DNA of 64,000 nucleotides from Neocallimastix lanati (nom. inval.) (Eukaryota > Neocallimastigomycota > Neocallimastigomycetes > Neocallimastigales > Neocallimastigaceae). A program made the position numbers and the translations under genes. The notes below the pieces were generated by a model, which searched no databases, had not been told where the DNA came from, and saw nothing but the letters and a program-made list of their open reading frames with translations. The DNA is taken from NCBI GenBank assembly GCA_016946835.1, contig JACVTC010000040.1:1037501-1101500 (forward strand). The letters run 5' to 3'. Each line of letters opens with the position of its first letter. Position 1 is the stretch's first letter. Shown piece by piece: positions 32,291-45,722 of the stretch.

Positions 32291-34890
32291 AAATAATAAT
32301 TATACTTAAAAGAAAGTAATTTTTAAAGTAATTTTTAAATATTATTATTATTTTTTTTTCAATTTTTATTATTTTTATTATTTATTTTTATTAACTATTT
32401 TATTTAATATTTTTTATTTATTTTTATTTTTTAAATCTAACTTCTTTTTATTTATTTTTTTTCCTATTGTTTAATTATTATTTGTTATATTTTTTATTTT
32501 AATTTTTTCTTATATTTTTACTTTTAAAATAATAAAATTAATGTTTATTCATAATTTTATTTCAAAAAAAAAATTTTTTTTCTATTCAATTTTCAATATT
32601 ATTTTTATATTAATAATGTCAATATATTTATATATATTAATATGATTATTTATTTATTTTTATTTGTAGTATTGTTTAATATAAAATTATAAAATTGAAA
32701 ATTAGTTTTAGCTGTTACAATGATTACTTCTTTTTAAAAATTTCATAAAAAAAAAAAAAAAAAGTATTTAAAATAAGTTAAAAATATAATTTAATATTTC
32801 GTTATTATTAAAATTTTTAATTATATCTTTTATTCATTTATTTATTAATGATTTAATAATTTGACCTTTACTTAACAATATAATTAATATAAAATAAAAC
32901 AGAATGTAAATATAAGAGAATAAATATATATATATATATATTTATTTAATTATAAACTATTTAAACGTAAGTTAAATCAATAGTTAATAAATATTTAATA
33001 TTCTTAGTATAAAAAGAAAATAATATAAAATATAAATTATTATAAAATAATAATTATAGAAATAATAAAAAATAAGTATAATATTTATATAAACAATAGT
33101 GTTAAATCATAGCTGTTTTATAGTTTATTGAAATTATATGACTTAAATATATAAATAAACAATAGGGTTTTATTGTTCAATTATGCTTAAAACTATGCTA
33201 TATATTTTTTAATAAACGTTCCAGAAAATATATATATAAACAATATATGGTTTTTATGCAAAAAAAAATATTAAAAATTTGTATAAATTTATATTGTTAC
33301 TTACATAAATATATTTTCATTAAATGTAATGAAAATATTTAAATTAACATGATCTAAAATTTTAGATCACGTTAAATTTATATCAACATAGTTTCATATA
33401 ATTTATTTAATCATATAATTTATTAATTTATTTTTATGTAATTATTAATGATAAAGTTTTATTAATAATTAGGGTTTTTATAGAAATTTGGAATATAAAT
33501 AGGATAATTTTATTTTATATTAAAATATATTGATAATATATATGTATTATATTTTTCAATTACTTAATATTTTAATTATTTTAAAAATTTTAATAGTAAT
33601 TATTAACAGTTGATATTTTTCCAAATTTAATATTTTAACTTATTTAAAAAAAAAAAGATTTATATATTCTGTTATGTATTAACTGTATAATATATTATAT
33701 ATAATTTAATTTATTTATTTATGATCAATGAATTAGCTATATATATGAAAAAAATCTTTAAAATTAAATAAAGAGTTCTTGATTGAGTCCTGGACTAAGT
33801 AGTGTAACCTGATAATAATGGATTTTTTTTTTTTTTAAGAAAAATTTCTGTATTTTTAATGAATTACTAATATTTTAATATTTCAAAATATTAATTGAAA
33901 GCAAAAGTTGAATAATTAAAATATATATTTTAATGAAAAGATTAAATAAATATAAAAATTTTGAAAAATATATTCATTTTAAATTATATTTTTTTCACAT
34001 CAATATAATTAATATTGAAATATATAAATAAATAAATGTATAATTATTTTCCAATACTTTATTATTGTAAAAGAAAAATAATTTATATTGATATTTAAAA
34101 AAAAAATTTTTTTTCTATTTATTATAATATACAATATTAAAAATAATTACAGAATTTAAATTCCAATCATAAAAATTATAATATTAATAAGATGCAATTA
34201 TTAATTAAATTTAAAAATTTTTATGAATATATGACATAAATTTTTAAAATATAAATAATTAGATAATTATAATTATAATATATTCTTTATATATTAATTA
34301 AAAATATTATATATACTATTTGTTTTATTTATAATATAATAAATTTAAATATATATATAAATAATAAATAAATAATAAATGTATGAAATAATGGAAAATC
34401 ATATTCATAATCAAAATCAAAATCATGATATTAAATTTAAACAATTGGATTGTTTAAAAATTATTAATTGAAAAAAATAATTATTTTTAATTGAGATTTA
34501 ATATTTTTAAAAATTAACATTTATGAATATTATTAATATATAAATTTAATCATAAAAATTTATTATATCTAAAATTAAATCAAAAATTTATATCATATAA
34601 TATAAATTTTTATAATTATTTTTTTACCTTTTCTCTTTTTTTTTTATAAAAAAATAAATTTATTTTATTTAAGTAGAAATAAAATAAATCAAAGTAAAAA
34701 GGATTTCAAAAAGAAAAAGAATAATTAATATAGACTGTGTAAATAAATAAATAATAAAAAAGGTATATTAATAATATTTGATTAATAATTTAATAATTAG
34801 AATCAATTTATATCATAATAGACAAAATTATGTTATTTTTTAATAAACTAAATTATTAAAAGAAGTGAAATTATAAGTTTGATATATAAT

Positions 34891-34921
<31 letters not shown>

Positions 34922-35784
34922 AATAAAAATAAAGTATTTTAAATAATCAAAAATAAAGGGACCAATAAATTAATAAATTTATATAATATAATTATGTATT
35001 ATTAAACAAAAAGTATATAAGATTTATAAATTAATATATTTAAAACTAAAAGTAATTTCAATTTAAAGAAAAATATTAAAATAAGCACTTAAATAAATAT
35101 ATATATTTCTGAAATCAGTATTTTTATTCAGTAATATCAAAAGTATTGCTAAAAAAGATTATATTTAAATATATTTATATTTTTATGAATATTATTTATA
35201 TTATATATATTATGTTATAATTCTTTTAATATATAATAAAGATATTGACTATTATAAAAATAATTATAAAAGTATTTTTAATAAAATATATTAAATATAA
35301 TTTTTAGTATTTAACTTTCAATTTTATTTCTCAAAAAATAATAAATTATGTAATATATTCTTAAATAATATAAAACAAAGTCTATTTTTTTTTTTCCATA
35401 ATTTATTAGAATATACTATATATATATTTATTAATATATGAAGAAAAATAATAAATTATATAAATTATATAAATAAATTATTTAATAATTAAAGATTAAT
35501 AATCAATTGAACTAAATAAAAAGGAATAATAAATTCGAACTAATAATCAAAATTAAGGTAAAATCCCGATATATTGATAAATAATTTATTATAATTAAAA
35601 ACCAAACTATAAAAATAAAAAATAAATAATATTTTATTATTTGTTAGGATTATATTCATATAAGTGTTATTAAATTCGTTAAAAGCAAAAACAAAAAAAA
35701 AAAAAATAACTAGTTTTTTTATTTTATTATAAAAGATATATATATAGATAAACCTAAAACTGGAAAAGATTTTTAAAATTTAAA
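32291..35784. other. Long intergenic region upstream of serine palmitoyltransferase
   Basis: About 3.5 kb of extreme AT-richness with poly(T), poly(A) and (TA)n runs (for example 32170-32186, 32752-32764, 34893-34916). I see no gene, transposon or repeat family. The promoter of the downstream gene should lie at its right end; a TATATATATAGATAAA stretch at 35737-35752 is a candidate but is not distinctive here. Confidence 0.7.
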
Positions 35785-36683
35785 ATGGGTAAAAAATCAC
35801 AAAAGAAAATTTCAAATGAAATTCCAAAAGAGGATAATAACGATTCAAAAGCAGAATCTGTACCATTCTATGTTTTAATTACAACATATTTATCATATTT
35901 AATTTTAATTATTTTTGGTACATGTCTACTTTTATATAAATCATTCAATATTTATCTTATATTATATATATATATATATAAATTTATTATATTAATAATT
36001 CAAAAACGATTTTTTAAAAAAAAAAATTATATTAATCAGAAGTATTAAAATTATTTGAAATATTAAAGAACTTTATTAATTAATATATTATATTAATTCA
36101 ACTAAAAAGGTCATATACGTGATTTTTTTGGTAAAATATTCAAATCTGGTGAATATGCCTACTTACGTCATCAAAATGTAATTCTTTCATAATATAGATA
36201 TAAGATATTAGTTTAAATCATATTTAAATGAAAAAAAAAAAATTTATGTAAAAAATAAATATGTTTATATGTATTAATAACATATTATTGCTTTATTAGG
36301 GATATGCACCATTAAATTCCGATTTTGAAGTAAATAAAATTTTGGATTAAAATATAAATTAATATTTTATATAAAAAAATATTAATGTAGTGAACGTTTT
36401 TAATTAATTATTATTTTATAAAATTCTTTATTAATAGAATTTCTATCAAAGAAGAATGTATCTTCGTATTCGTGATGCTTTTAATCGTCCAATTACAAAT
36501 GTTCCAGGAAGAACATTAACTCTTTTAGATAGAGTTAGTCATGATAAAAATAAGACTTTTGAGTAAGTTATCACAATTATATATATATATTAATTCATTA
36601 ATATATAAGTATATTTTGAATTTTATATTAAATATTAAATAATTAATATAAATATATTGACATTATTGTATAAAATATTTCTT

Positions 36684-36714
<31 letters not shown>

Positions 36715-38878
36715 TTCAAAAGATTAACTGGAACAACTACAGAAGTATTAAATCTTTCTTCATACAATTATTTGGGTTTTGCCCAAAATAAAGGTCCATG
36801 TGCTGATGCTGTAAAAGTTTCAATAAAAAAAGATGGTATCACAACTGATAGTCCAAGAATGGTTGCTGGTACTCATGAAATTCATAGAGAATTAGAAAAA
36901 TTAGTAGCACGTTTTGTTAAACAAGAAGATGCTATGGTTGTAAATATGGGCTTTGCAACAAATTCTACTACTATTCCAGCTTTAGTTCAAAAGGTTAAAA
37001 AAAATATATATATATATAATTATTTTTTTTTATTTATATTTATTTTGATTAATTAAATTTTTATATCAGAATTTAAGCACTATTAAATAATATATAAATG
37101 AATTAAATTGAATTTAAAAGAATTAAATACACTTTTTTTTTTTATTTTATTTTTTTTTTATTAATTCTTATTTTATGTATAAACTAAATTATTTATAATA
37201 TTTTTATTTTTTTATTATATATATATATAAATCATTATTATATTTTTTTATAAAAAATTTTAAAATTTACAATTATTTCAACATTAAAAAGGGTTCTTTA
37301 ATTATTAGTGATCAATTGAATCACTCTTCACTTATTTTTGGTGCAAGAATTTCTGGAAGTAAAATTAGAGTTTTCAAACATAATGATATGAAAGATTTAG
37401 AAGGTGTACTTCGTGAAGCAATTTCTCAAGGACAGCCACGTACTCATCGTCCATGGAAAAAGATTTTAGTTATGGTTGAAGGTCTTTATTCTATGGAAGG
37501 AAATATTCTTAAATTAGATAAATTGGTTGAATTAAAAAAAAAATATAAGGTAACAAAAAATAAAATAAAATAAAATAAAATAAAATAAAATAAAATAAAA
37601 TAAAATAAAATAAAATAAAATAAAATAAAATAAAATAAAATAAAATAAAATAAAATAAAATAAAATAAAATAAAATAAAATAAAATAAAATAAAATAAAA
37701 TAAAATAAAATAAAATAAAATAAAATAAAATAAAATAAAATAAAATAAAATAAAATAAAATAAAATAAAATAAAATAAAATAAAATAAAATAAAATAAAA
37801 TAAAATAAAATAAAATAAAATAAAATAAAATAAAATAAAATAAAATAAAATAAAATAAAATAAAATAAAATAAAATAAAATAAAATAAAATAAAATAAAA
37901 TAAAATAAAATAAAATAAAATAAAATAAAAAAATAGAATAAAAAAATAATAAAAAAATAACTATAAAAATGGAAATTAGTTTAAATTATTAAATTATTAT
38001 CATATGTAGTTCTATTTATATGTTGATGAAGCTCACTCTATTGGTGCTTTAGGTAAAAACGGACGTGGTGTTTGTGATTATTGGAACATTGATCCAAACT
38101 TAGTTGATATTCATATGGGTACTTTTACAAAAAGTTTTGGTGCTGCAGGTGGTTATATAGCTGGTAAAAAGGTATGATTAAAATTACAATAAATAATAAT
38201 AATTTAACAGATTATAATTTATTATTAACGGTTAATATAATAAATAAATAATATATAAATATTTTATAATTATTATAATATTTTTTTTTCTATATAACAT
38301 TAAAAAATATTAATTATTATTGTAAATATAATTAAATATATTCTTCCATATGTCAATAAACAATTTTTTAAAAATGAATTTAAACTTTTTTAAAAAATTA
38401 TAATAAATAGAAAGTTATTGATTGGATTAGACTTAATTCACATTCTAATATATATGCAGAAGGTATGAGTCCATTGGTTTGTCAACAAATTATTTCCAGT
38501 TTCAAAATTATTATGGGTGAAGATGGAACATCAGATGGTAAGAAAAGAATAAAGCAATTGATGGATAATTCAAGATTACTTTCAACAGAATTAAAAAAAA
38601 TGGGATTCATTGTTTATGGTGATAAAGATAGTCCAGTTGTTCCATTATTACTTTATAACCCAGCAAAAATTTCTGCATTCTCAAGAGAAGCACTTGCAAG
38701 AAAAATTGGTGTTGTTGTTGTAGGTTATCCAGCTACTCCAATTCTTTCTTCTAGAGTACGTTTCTGTTGTAGTGCTTCTCATTCAAGAGAAGATATGGAA
38801 GAAATATTGAAAAGAATATCTGAAATTGGTGATCTTTTGCAATTAAAAGTCAGTACAAGAAAAAATATTGAACTTTAG
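35785..38878 (+). CDS. LCB2: Serine palmitoyltransferase subunit 2 (LCB2/SPTLC2), 8 exons
   Basis: Condenses L-serine with palmitoyl-CoA to 3-ketodihydrosphingosine, the first step of sphingolipid synthesis, as the catalytic half of the ER-membrane LCB1-LCB2 pair. Exons: 35785-35917, 36110-36177, 36300-36329, 36438-36562, 36723-36993, 37292-37549, 38010-38171, 38411-38878. They join in frame to 504 residues, with GT-AG introns of 108-460 nt. One hydrophobic segment (about 29-46) would anchor it. The pyridoxal-phosphate domain shows Gly-Thr-His-Glu (near 127), Glu-Gly-Leu-Tyr-Ser-Met, Asp-Glu-Ala-His (301-304) and the Schiff-base lysine at 336 in Gly-Thr-Phe-Thr-Lys-Ser-Phe-Gly. The Gly-Thr-Phe-Thr-Lys motif marks it as subunit 2, since LCB1 lacks the lysine. 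Slightly shorter than usual for the family (about 560) but with all core motifs. Exon borders were set by conservation and frame. Confidence 0.93.
37559..37931. repeat. (TAAAA)n microsatellite in LCB2 intron 6
   Basis: About 74 consecutive, almost perfect TAAAA units fill most of the 460-nt intron (37550-38009), the longest intron of the gene. The run starts nine bases after the 5' splice site. Confidence 0.95.
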
Positions 38879-39320
38879 ACTTTAAACAAATAAAATAAAC
38901 AAATAAAAAAAAAAAAAAATAGAAAAAAAAAAAAAATAGAAAAAAAATTTTTTTTTCGTTCTTATTACAGAATTAATTTATAAAACTATACTCAATAATA
39001 ACTTAGTTTGATAAAAATAATAATAAAATAAAACTAAACGCCATTTATAATCAACAATAGAACCTCCATTTAAATTTTTAATTTTTTTTTTTTTTTTTTA
39101 ATAAAATATATATATATTACAATAGAAATCAAAAAAAAAAAAAAAAAAAAAAAAAAATAAATAAATAAATAAATAAATAAATAAATTTAAATAATTATCT
39201 TTACAATCAGTACTGTTAATAATCATTAATCAAATGAATATTATAAAATATTATTTACTTATATATTTGTAAGGAAAGAAAAAAGGGATCAATTATAAAT
39301 TAATATAAAAATAAAAAATA

Positions 39321-39356
<36 letters not shown>

Positions 39357-39421
39357 ATTATTTAAATATATGTTTATTTATTATATATATTTATAATACA
39401 ATTTTAAATATTTATTGTTAA

Positions 39422-39453
<32 letters not shown>

Positions 39454-39696
39454 TATAAATATTTTTTCTCATTTCAATTTTTATCTTTTTATCTTTTTTT
39501 TAATAAAATATAATATATATAATATAAAATATAATGAAAAATAAATATAAAATAAAATAAAATAAAATATATATATATATAATTTTTTTTTTATGATATT
39601 TTGATTTATTTATTTTAAAATTTATTTATATTTTATTTTAATTCTATTTTTATTAATTTTTACTTTTTTATTCTATTTATTTTATTTTTTTTTAAT

Positions 39697-39741
<45 letters not shown>

Positions 39742-39885
39742 CTATTTCTTTTAAAATATAAAAATAAATAAAAAAAATAATGATGTAAAATATAATTTTT
39801 TCAATATTTTACTATTTTACTTACATGTTGTTAATTATTGAATTAAAAATTTTAAAATATATATAATTTTTTTTTTCCTTGTAAG
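38879..39885. other. Downstream AT-rich spacer with homopolymers
   Basis: Holds poly(A) near 38907-38920 and 39132-39157, poly(T) near 39325-39353 and 39702-39740, and (TA)n runs. It will contain the LCB2 polyadenylation site, but AATAAA-like words are everywhere. No gene seen. Confidence 0.7.
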
Positions 39886-40205
39886 CAATTTGATCATGAA
39901 ACTTCTGGTACTAATGATGAAATTCATCAATTTTGTAATTTTAAATATGTACAACTTTTTAATCAATTTTATAAGATCGATATATTCAAAAAGATAAAAA
40001 CTAAAGGTGTTAAATATAAATTAACAAAAAAAGGAGTTGAAGCTCTCAGTAATAAATGTAAAAGCCAAGTGATATTAAATAAAATCACACTAAATTTTTA
40101 TTAATAAAGAAGGTCAAATTATTAAAGGATATTACAAAATCAACAATCTATTAAACTAGAATTGAAACCAAAAATCAAAGAATTAAACGATTTAAATTAA
40201 ATTAA
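39886..40205 (+). pseudogene. Orphan exon-like fragment
   Basis: An acceptor-like TTTTTTCCTTGTAAG is followed by about 70 open codons (39888-40101) of ordinary composition, unlike the A/T-run background. It is rich in Lys and Asn and includes Tyr-Lys-Leu-Thr-Lys-Lys-Gly-Val-Glu-Ala-Leu. After a stop, a second piece in another frame continues (Asn-Lys-Glu-Gly-Gln-Ile-Ile-Lys-Gly-Tyr-Tyr). The first piece vaguely recalls the DEP-domain region of fungal RGS proteins, but not well enough to call. It is most likely a leftover of a duplicated or broken host gene. Confidence 0.4.
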
Positions 40206-40914
40206 TAAAAAATTTTTTAAATATTTAACACAAAATAATAATACATGATATAAAATTAATTGAAATTAACTAATTAATTAAATATATAAACAAATTTAAA
40301 ATTTATTATGAAAAAATACAATTTTTAATATATCTTTATATAATTTAGGATATTAATAACTTTTAAAATATTCATAGCATTTGTATACTTAAGATATTAG
40401 TAACTTTAATAATAAAATTCATAAATTACTACTCTTATACTATATATTTACTCATATTATTTTATTAATTTATTTATTATGTAATTTATTATAATGTATT
40501 TAGTAGTTTATTCTTTTACTTTATGTTGTATAAATTTAACAATCCTTTTAAATATTTTGTGTTACTTGTAATATAAGTAATAAATGATATAAAACAAATA
40601 TGGATACTACTTCAATTACTCAATAATATATAAGATTTTATTCAAACTTTATATTTCATTCAATAAATAATTCATATTTCAATATATTATTGAACTCACA
40701 GCTAATTTACAATTTCAATTGAGAATTATTCTCCTAGAGAGATAATTTTCAATCTCCCATTAATTTGCTATTTTAATGAGGAAATTTCTGATATAAACCA
40801 AATACGTGTAGTAACATATTTGTATGTTTAATATAATTATTAAATTCTAAATTTATATTTTTTGCCAATAATAATTTTTGAAATCATTTCTGATTCAATA
40901 CTGGCCTCGCTTCA
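40206..40914. other. Non-coding AT-rich stretch
   Basis: No open frame. It runs up to the dispersed repeat at 40915. Confidence 0.6.
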
Positions 40915-41110
40915 AATGGAAGTTAGGAACTGGAGAGGCATTCGGAGAAAAAGTGTACTAGAAAATTCTTAGCAATAATATATATGTCAAAACACCAATT
41001 CTAAACACTTAGTAAGGCTTTCCAGTAAGGACAATATTCCACCTATGCAAAACCATAAGGAAGTGTTATAACTACCTCAGTTTTCCCATGAGGGGGACTA
41101 AAAATAAGGA
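40915..41110 (+). repeat. Dispersed repeat of about 190 bp, copy 1
   Basis: Noticeably richer in G and C than its surroundings. It aligns with the reverse complement of 48630-48815 over its whole length (shared GTTAGGAACTGGAG, GAAAAAG, GCAATAATAT, AACACCAAT, GAAGTGTT and ACCTCA words in order). Family unknown; it may be an LTR, leader or SINE-type unit. It lies about 200 bp before decayed gypsy sequence. Confidence 0.7.
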
Positions 41111-41324
41111 CGGTAAATACTGGAAATAATTAATAAAAAAAATTCTTATTTATATATTAGATTATTATTATTCATATATATTATAAACTATAATATTAAA
41201 TTAAATATATTTATATTATTTCTTCTTAATATATTATATACTAATACTCTTATCATATAAAACTTAGATATTCTTATTTATCTTAAAGTTTATATTAAAA
41301 ATACTTAATTCTTCTATTTAGGTA

Positions 41325-41560
41325 TTTGTGATGTTCTATTACAACTCCAAGAAGATAAAATATAGCACCGAATTTTCTATATCAATCACTCTTTAATTAA
41401 ATCAGAACATAACTGCCCTATTACTGAATTAAAAGGAATTGCTTCATATTATTGTATTATAAATATATTCAACCCCTATATATTAGGTAATCCTTTTCAA
41501 ACAGTATTATATACAGATCATTAATCATTAGTCCCAATTATAAAAAAGATATGAACGATT
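41325..41560 (+). pseudogene. Ty3/gypsy RNase H fragment preceding a gypsy Gag
   Basis: Frame-broken translation gives Gly-Ile-Cys-Asp-Val-Leu-Leu-Gln, His-Ser-Leu-Ile-Lys-Ser-Glu-His-Asn-Cys-Pro-Ile-Thr-Glu-Leu and Leu-Tyr-Thr-Asp-His, all from RNase H. It sits 5' of Gag, so it is not in normal element order. It is either the end of another element or a rearrangement. Confidence 0.6.
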
Positions 41561-41569
41561 TGATACCCC

Positions 41570-44500
41570 AAGACCTTTACTTGATAACCATGACGTAGAC
41601 AATAATTTTTCTATTACTAACTATGATTTAGATAGAGATGTAATCATGAAAGATAAAATTTCTGCTTCTTTATTTTAAGTCCCTGAATCAGGATTCTTTT
41701 CAGGAAAACCATCTGAAACCGAACTGTTTTGCCAACTCTGTGAAGATACTTTTAGGACTACCCCAAATAGATATTTATCTGAGGAAACAAAAATTAATTT
41801 TGTTAAATCTCGTTTAAGAGATTCAGCATGAAATTGGTATTTAAACAAATATAAGGATAATTTTAGACCAGGTTCTATGCATGAATTATTAACTGGTTTA
41901 AAGACTGCTTTTTCTAATGTTGCTAGTTATAAATTAGCATAAATTAAATTAATTTCATTAAAACAAACTTATGGAAAGATAAACAATTACATTGAAGAAT
42001 TTAGAAATTATACTCGCTTATTTAAATGGGAAGAAGAACCTTTGACTTTAATATTTTATAATAGCTTACATCCAAGATATCAAGAAGAAATACAAAAATC
42101 AAAAGTATTTCCAACCACATTAGAAAGTATTATTACAACCTGTATTTTATTTGAAAATTCTATTAAAATCAAAAATACAATTAGACTATCCAACATACCA
42201 AGTACACTAAGAAGAGAAATTCAAACCATTACTCTAGTTATAAGAACAATTATAAATATTATAATAATAAATATTACCAAAATCATTTCAACAGTCAGAA
42301 TTATAATACAAATAATAAGAAAGATAATGAGAATAATAAAATTAAACCATAATAGTCCATAAAACTACTAAATGAACATCAAAGGGAGTCATTGAATGTT
42401 CATAATCAAAAATTCTTATCCATATAATTTTCCAATTAAATTAGACTCCAGTCCTACTCGTGAAATTCCAGAAATATTTTATAAATTCTATAGTAAAATT
42501 CCAATAAAATTAAACAACTTAAATTACGATCATAAAGATCAAAATACATTAGAATATGAATCTATTCTAGACAGCGGTTCATATTGAAATTTCATTTCAA
42601 AAGAATTAATTAATAAATTAAATTTAAGGACTCAAACTACCAACAACATTATTCAAATAAAGGGTTATTAGTGGTTCAACAAAAATTAATGAATATATTA
42701 AACTATATTTTCAAACTAAGATTTCAATAAACAATTCAATCTATTTAATTACATTTAAAGAAAAATTTTTAGTCACAGACCAAATCCTTATTGCTTTATT
42801 ACTTGGAAATAAATTTATGGAGAAATATAAATTACATTACAATTACGACAATAAAATTATTTTTTACAGATTTAAATTTCAATTTAAATCATTTTAGGAA
42901 AAAAATTTTTATTATCAAAAAATTATAAAATATTTCATAAAGAATTTATATATCAAAAATTAAATAGTTCAAATTTTAATAATTATAAAAATCTAAATAA
43001 AATTAATTTTTCAGAATTTAATAAACCTAAAGTTTTAAAAGAATCAAAATTTCAATGTAAACAAAACAATTCAGTAGATTTAACCACAAATAATTCTCCA
43101 TCTGATAATACAAAATATACGAAATTTAAAATTTATATGAATCACAATGGTAGAAATAAGAAAATTAAAAATAAAATGCCACATTTATATTTAAAATTGT
43201 ACAAAAAACCTAACCAAACTTAAGGTTGAATTAGAAAAACTTATAAATAACAAGTTAATTGAACCTTCAAATTCTCCCTGGTCCTCTCCAGTTATATTAG
43301 TACTAAAAAAGAATAAGAAATGGAGAATGTGTGTGGACTTTAGGAAATTAAATATCGTCACAATAAAAGATGCTTATGCATTACCTTTAATCGATGAAAT
43401 ATTATTTTCAATTGGAACTGAGATTAAAGTGTTCACTACAATCGATTTATTCTCTGGTTTTCATCAGATTCCAATGTATAAAGACAATATTTCACCACTA
43501 TGTATGGCAATTACCAGTTTCGAGTAATGCCTTTTGGATTATTTAATGCTCCCGGAACCTTCCAAAGAGAAATGAATAGGATATTTCTACCACTTATTGG
43601 AATTTGTATGTTTGTCTACGTTGATGATTTAGTTATATTCTCTCCTTCTATTGAACAACATATAGTGGATTTTAATAAAGTATTCAACATCATTAAAGAA
43701 AATAATTTAAAAATTAATTTAGAAAAATGCAACTTCTTCAAAGAAAAAGTCAATTTATTAGGTCATACTTTATCAATTAATGGAATTTCCCCTATACAAG
43801 AAAAAATTCAGGTTATTTTAGAATGGATTCCACCAAAAAATATTACTCAATTACAGTCCTTTCTTGGTGCAGTCGGTTATTATCGAAAGTTTATATTCAA
43901 CTTTGCCAATATTGCTAAACCATTGTTCAAATTATCTAAGAAAGGTGTTAAATTTATATGGGATAAAGAACAGGATGATAGTTTCAATGAATTAAAAATT
44001 AGGTTAGCTTCTGCTCCAATTTTAACTATGCCTAATTTTGACAAACAATTTATTATCCGTACTGACGCTTCTTATGATGGTATTGGAGGTGTTCTCCTTC
44101 AAAAAGATGAAAACAACATTGAAAAACCTATTCATTTTGTAAGTCGCTCTTTAAAGCCGGCGGAGAAGAATTATGCAATAACAGATCTTGAGGGTACAGC
44201 TGCGACTTACTGTGTTACAAATTCAAGTCTTATATTGCTGGAAATAAGTATGAAACACTTCTTTACACAGACCACAAACCATTAGTAGGATTATTCAAAA
44301 ACAAAGAAATCAATAATTCTAGGCAAACACGTTGGGTTTTACTTCTTTCGATGTTAAAAGTCAAAGTATTATATGAACCAGGAAAAAAGAATGTTATAGC
44401 AGATGCATTATCCTGACTTCATACTGAGCATAATAAAATTATAAGTACCATAACAAATGAAATAGGTGAAAATAATTCAAATAATTTACTTTCTTGTTAT

Positions 44501-44770
44501 AAAGACAAATTCATAGTAATTAATAATGAAGAATATTTTAAAAATGATGGTAAACTGAGAAAAGTTATTAAGAATCAAGACGAAAAAGTTGATTTAATAT
44601 TAAAAGCACATAAAATTGGTCACGAAGGTGTATTTAAAACCTATAATAGACTTAAACGTAACTATTATTGGACCAATATGATTCTTGATGTTAAGTATAT
44701 TGTAAAAACTTGTGAAAGATTGAAAGATGCCAATTATTTAGACCCCAATCGTTTAACTATCAAACAGAAG
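41570..44770 (+). pseudogene. Decayed Ty3/gypsy element: Gag, protease, RT, RNase H, integrase start
   Basis: Gag starts around 41690 (Thr-Glu-Leu-Phe-Cys-Gln-Leu; Trp-Tyr-Leu-Asn-Lys-Tyr; Asn-Tyr-Ile-Glu-Glu-Phe) with stops near 41679, 41830 and 41940. A protease Leu-Asp-Ser-Gly-Ser lies near 42568. Reverse transcriptase runs from about 43230 (Trp-Arg-Met-Cys-Val-Asp-Phe-Arg-Lys-Leu; Thr-Ile-Asp-Leu-Phe-Ser-Gly-Phe), with a frameshift at about 43500. The catalytic Tyr-Val-Asp-Asp is at 43618-43629. RNase H follows (Arg-Thr-Asp-Ala-Ser; Leu-Tyr-Thr-Asp-His-Lys-Pro-Leu after a frameshift near 44215). The integrase zinc-binding His/Cys region is at 44600-44720. It stops before the DDE core. It is distinct in sequence from the intact chromovirus. 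Confidence 0.85.
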
Positions 44771-44817
44771 ACATTGATACTATATTATTAATATCTTATA
44801 ATTAAATATTATTATTA

Positions 44818-45722
44818 TGTAACTTACAAAGTATAAAAGAAAGATGTAAAAATCTATCTTTTATGTTCTTTGTAAGGTTATTGTAAAATTACCTTAATAG
44901 TAATATATTATAGATATTTTATTATTAAATAAAATAAATAAATTAAAATCAAATTAATTTAATAATTCTAATTATCAAAGTTTATTATAAATAAATTTTT
45001 ATTAAACTAAACTATTTAAATATTTATTATTATTATTATATATCTATATAGTATATTACTATATAGACATATCGACTTAGTGAATATTTTTTAATAAAAC
45101 ATATTATTTTATTTAAATTTAAACTATAAATTATATCAAAATCTTAACACACCTCTCTATTCGAGTTGTTAATAATAAACACTAAAATTAATTACAATTA
45201 TAATTATTTATTTCTATTACACTAGAATATAGCGCAGCACTTTATAACTCTATCTGTTATTAGTTACTGGACTTACACAGGGTAACTATATTTATTTAAT
45301 AATTATATTTTTATTTATTAATATTAATATTTATAATAACAATTTACGTTAATAGTAACGCTAGTGCGTTACAATTACAAGTTCAATTATTATTTATACA
45401 TGAAAATAATTTTATGATTGGTAAATAATTTAATTTAACTTAGTTTACTAATCACTAAATAAAAATATATTTAACTAAGTATTTAACTATATAATTAACT
45501 ATAAAATAATAAAATTTAATGTACGAAATTAAGAAAAGATTTTATTTGATTAGCCAAAATTGCTAACTGTTTAGAGATACGTTACGTAACCAAAGAACTA
45601 TCATTGGATAGGCTTGAAGTTACCATGTATCTGTTACACAAATTTAGTATACGTTACAGTAATAAGTATTATAATTAATAAATAGTTTAGTTAGAATAAA
45701 ATAATTTAACTAGATCATTACA
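44818..45722. repeat. Possible LTR
   Basis: The block starts TGTAACTTACAAAGTATAAAAG, with a TATA-like word close by, and ends GATCATTACA, giving 5-bp inverted ends TGTAA/TTACA. It is followed by TTGAGGTTCGGGAC, which could be a primer site. The block is non-coding. There is no second copy in the window and no clear target duplication, so the call is tentative. Confidence 0.35.
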
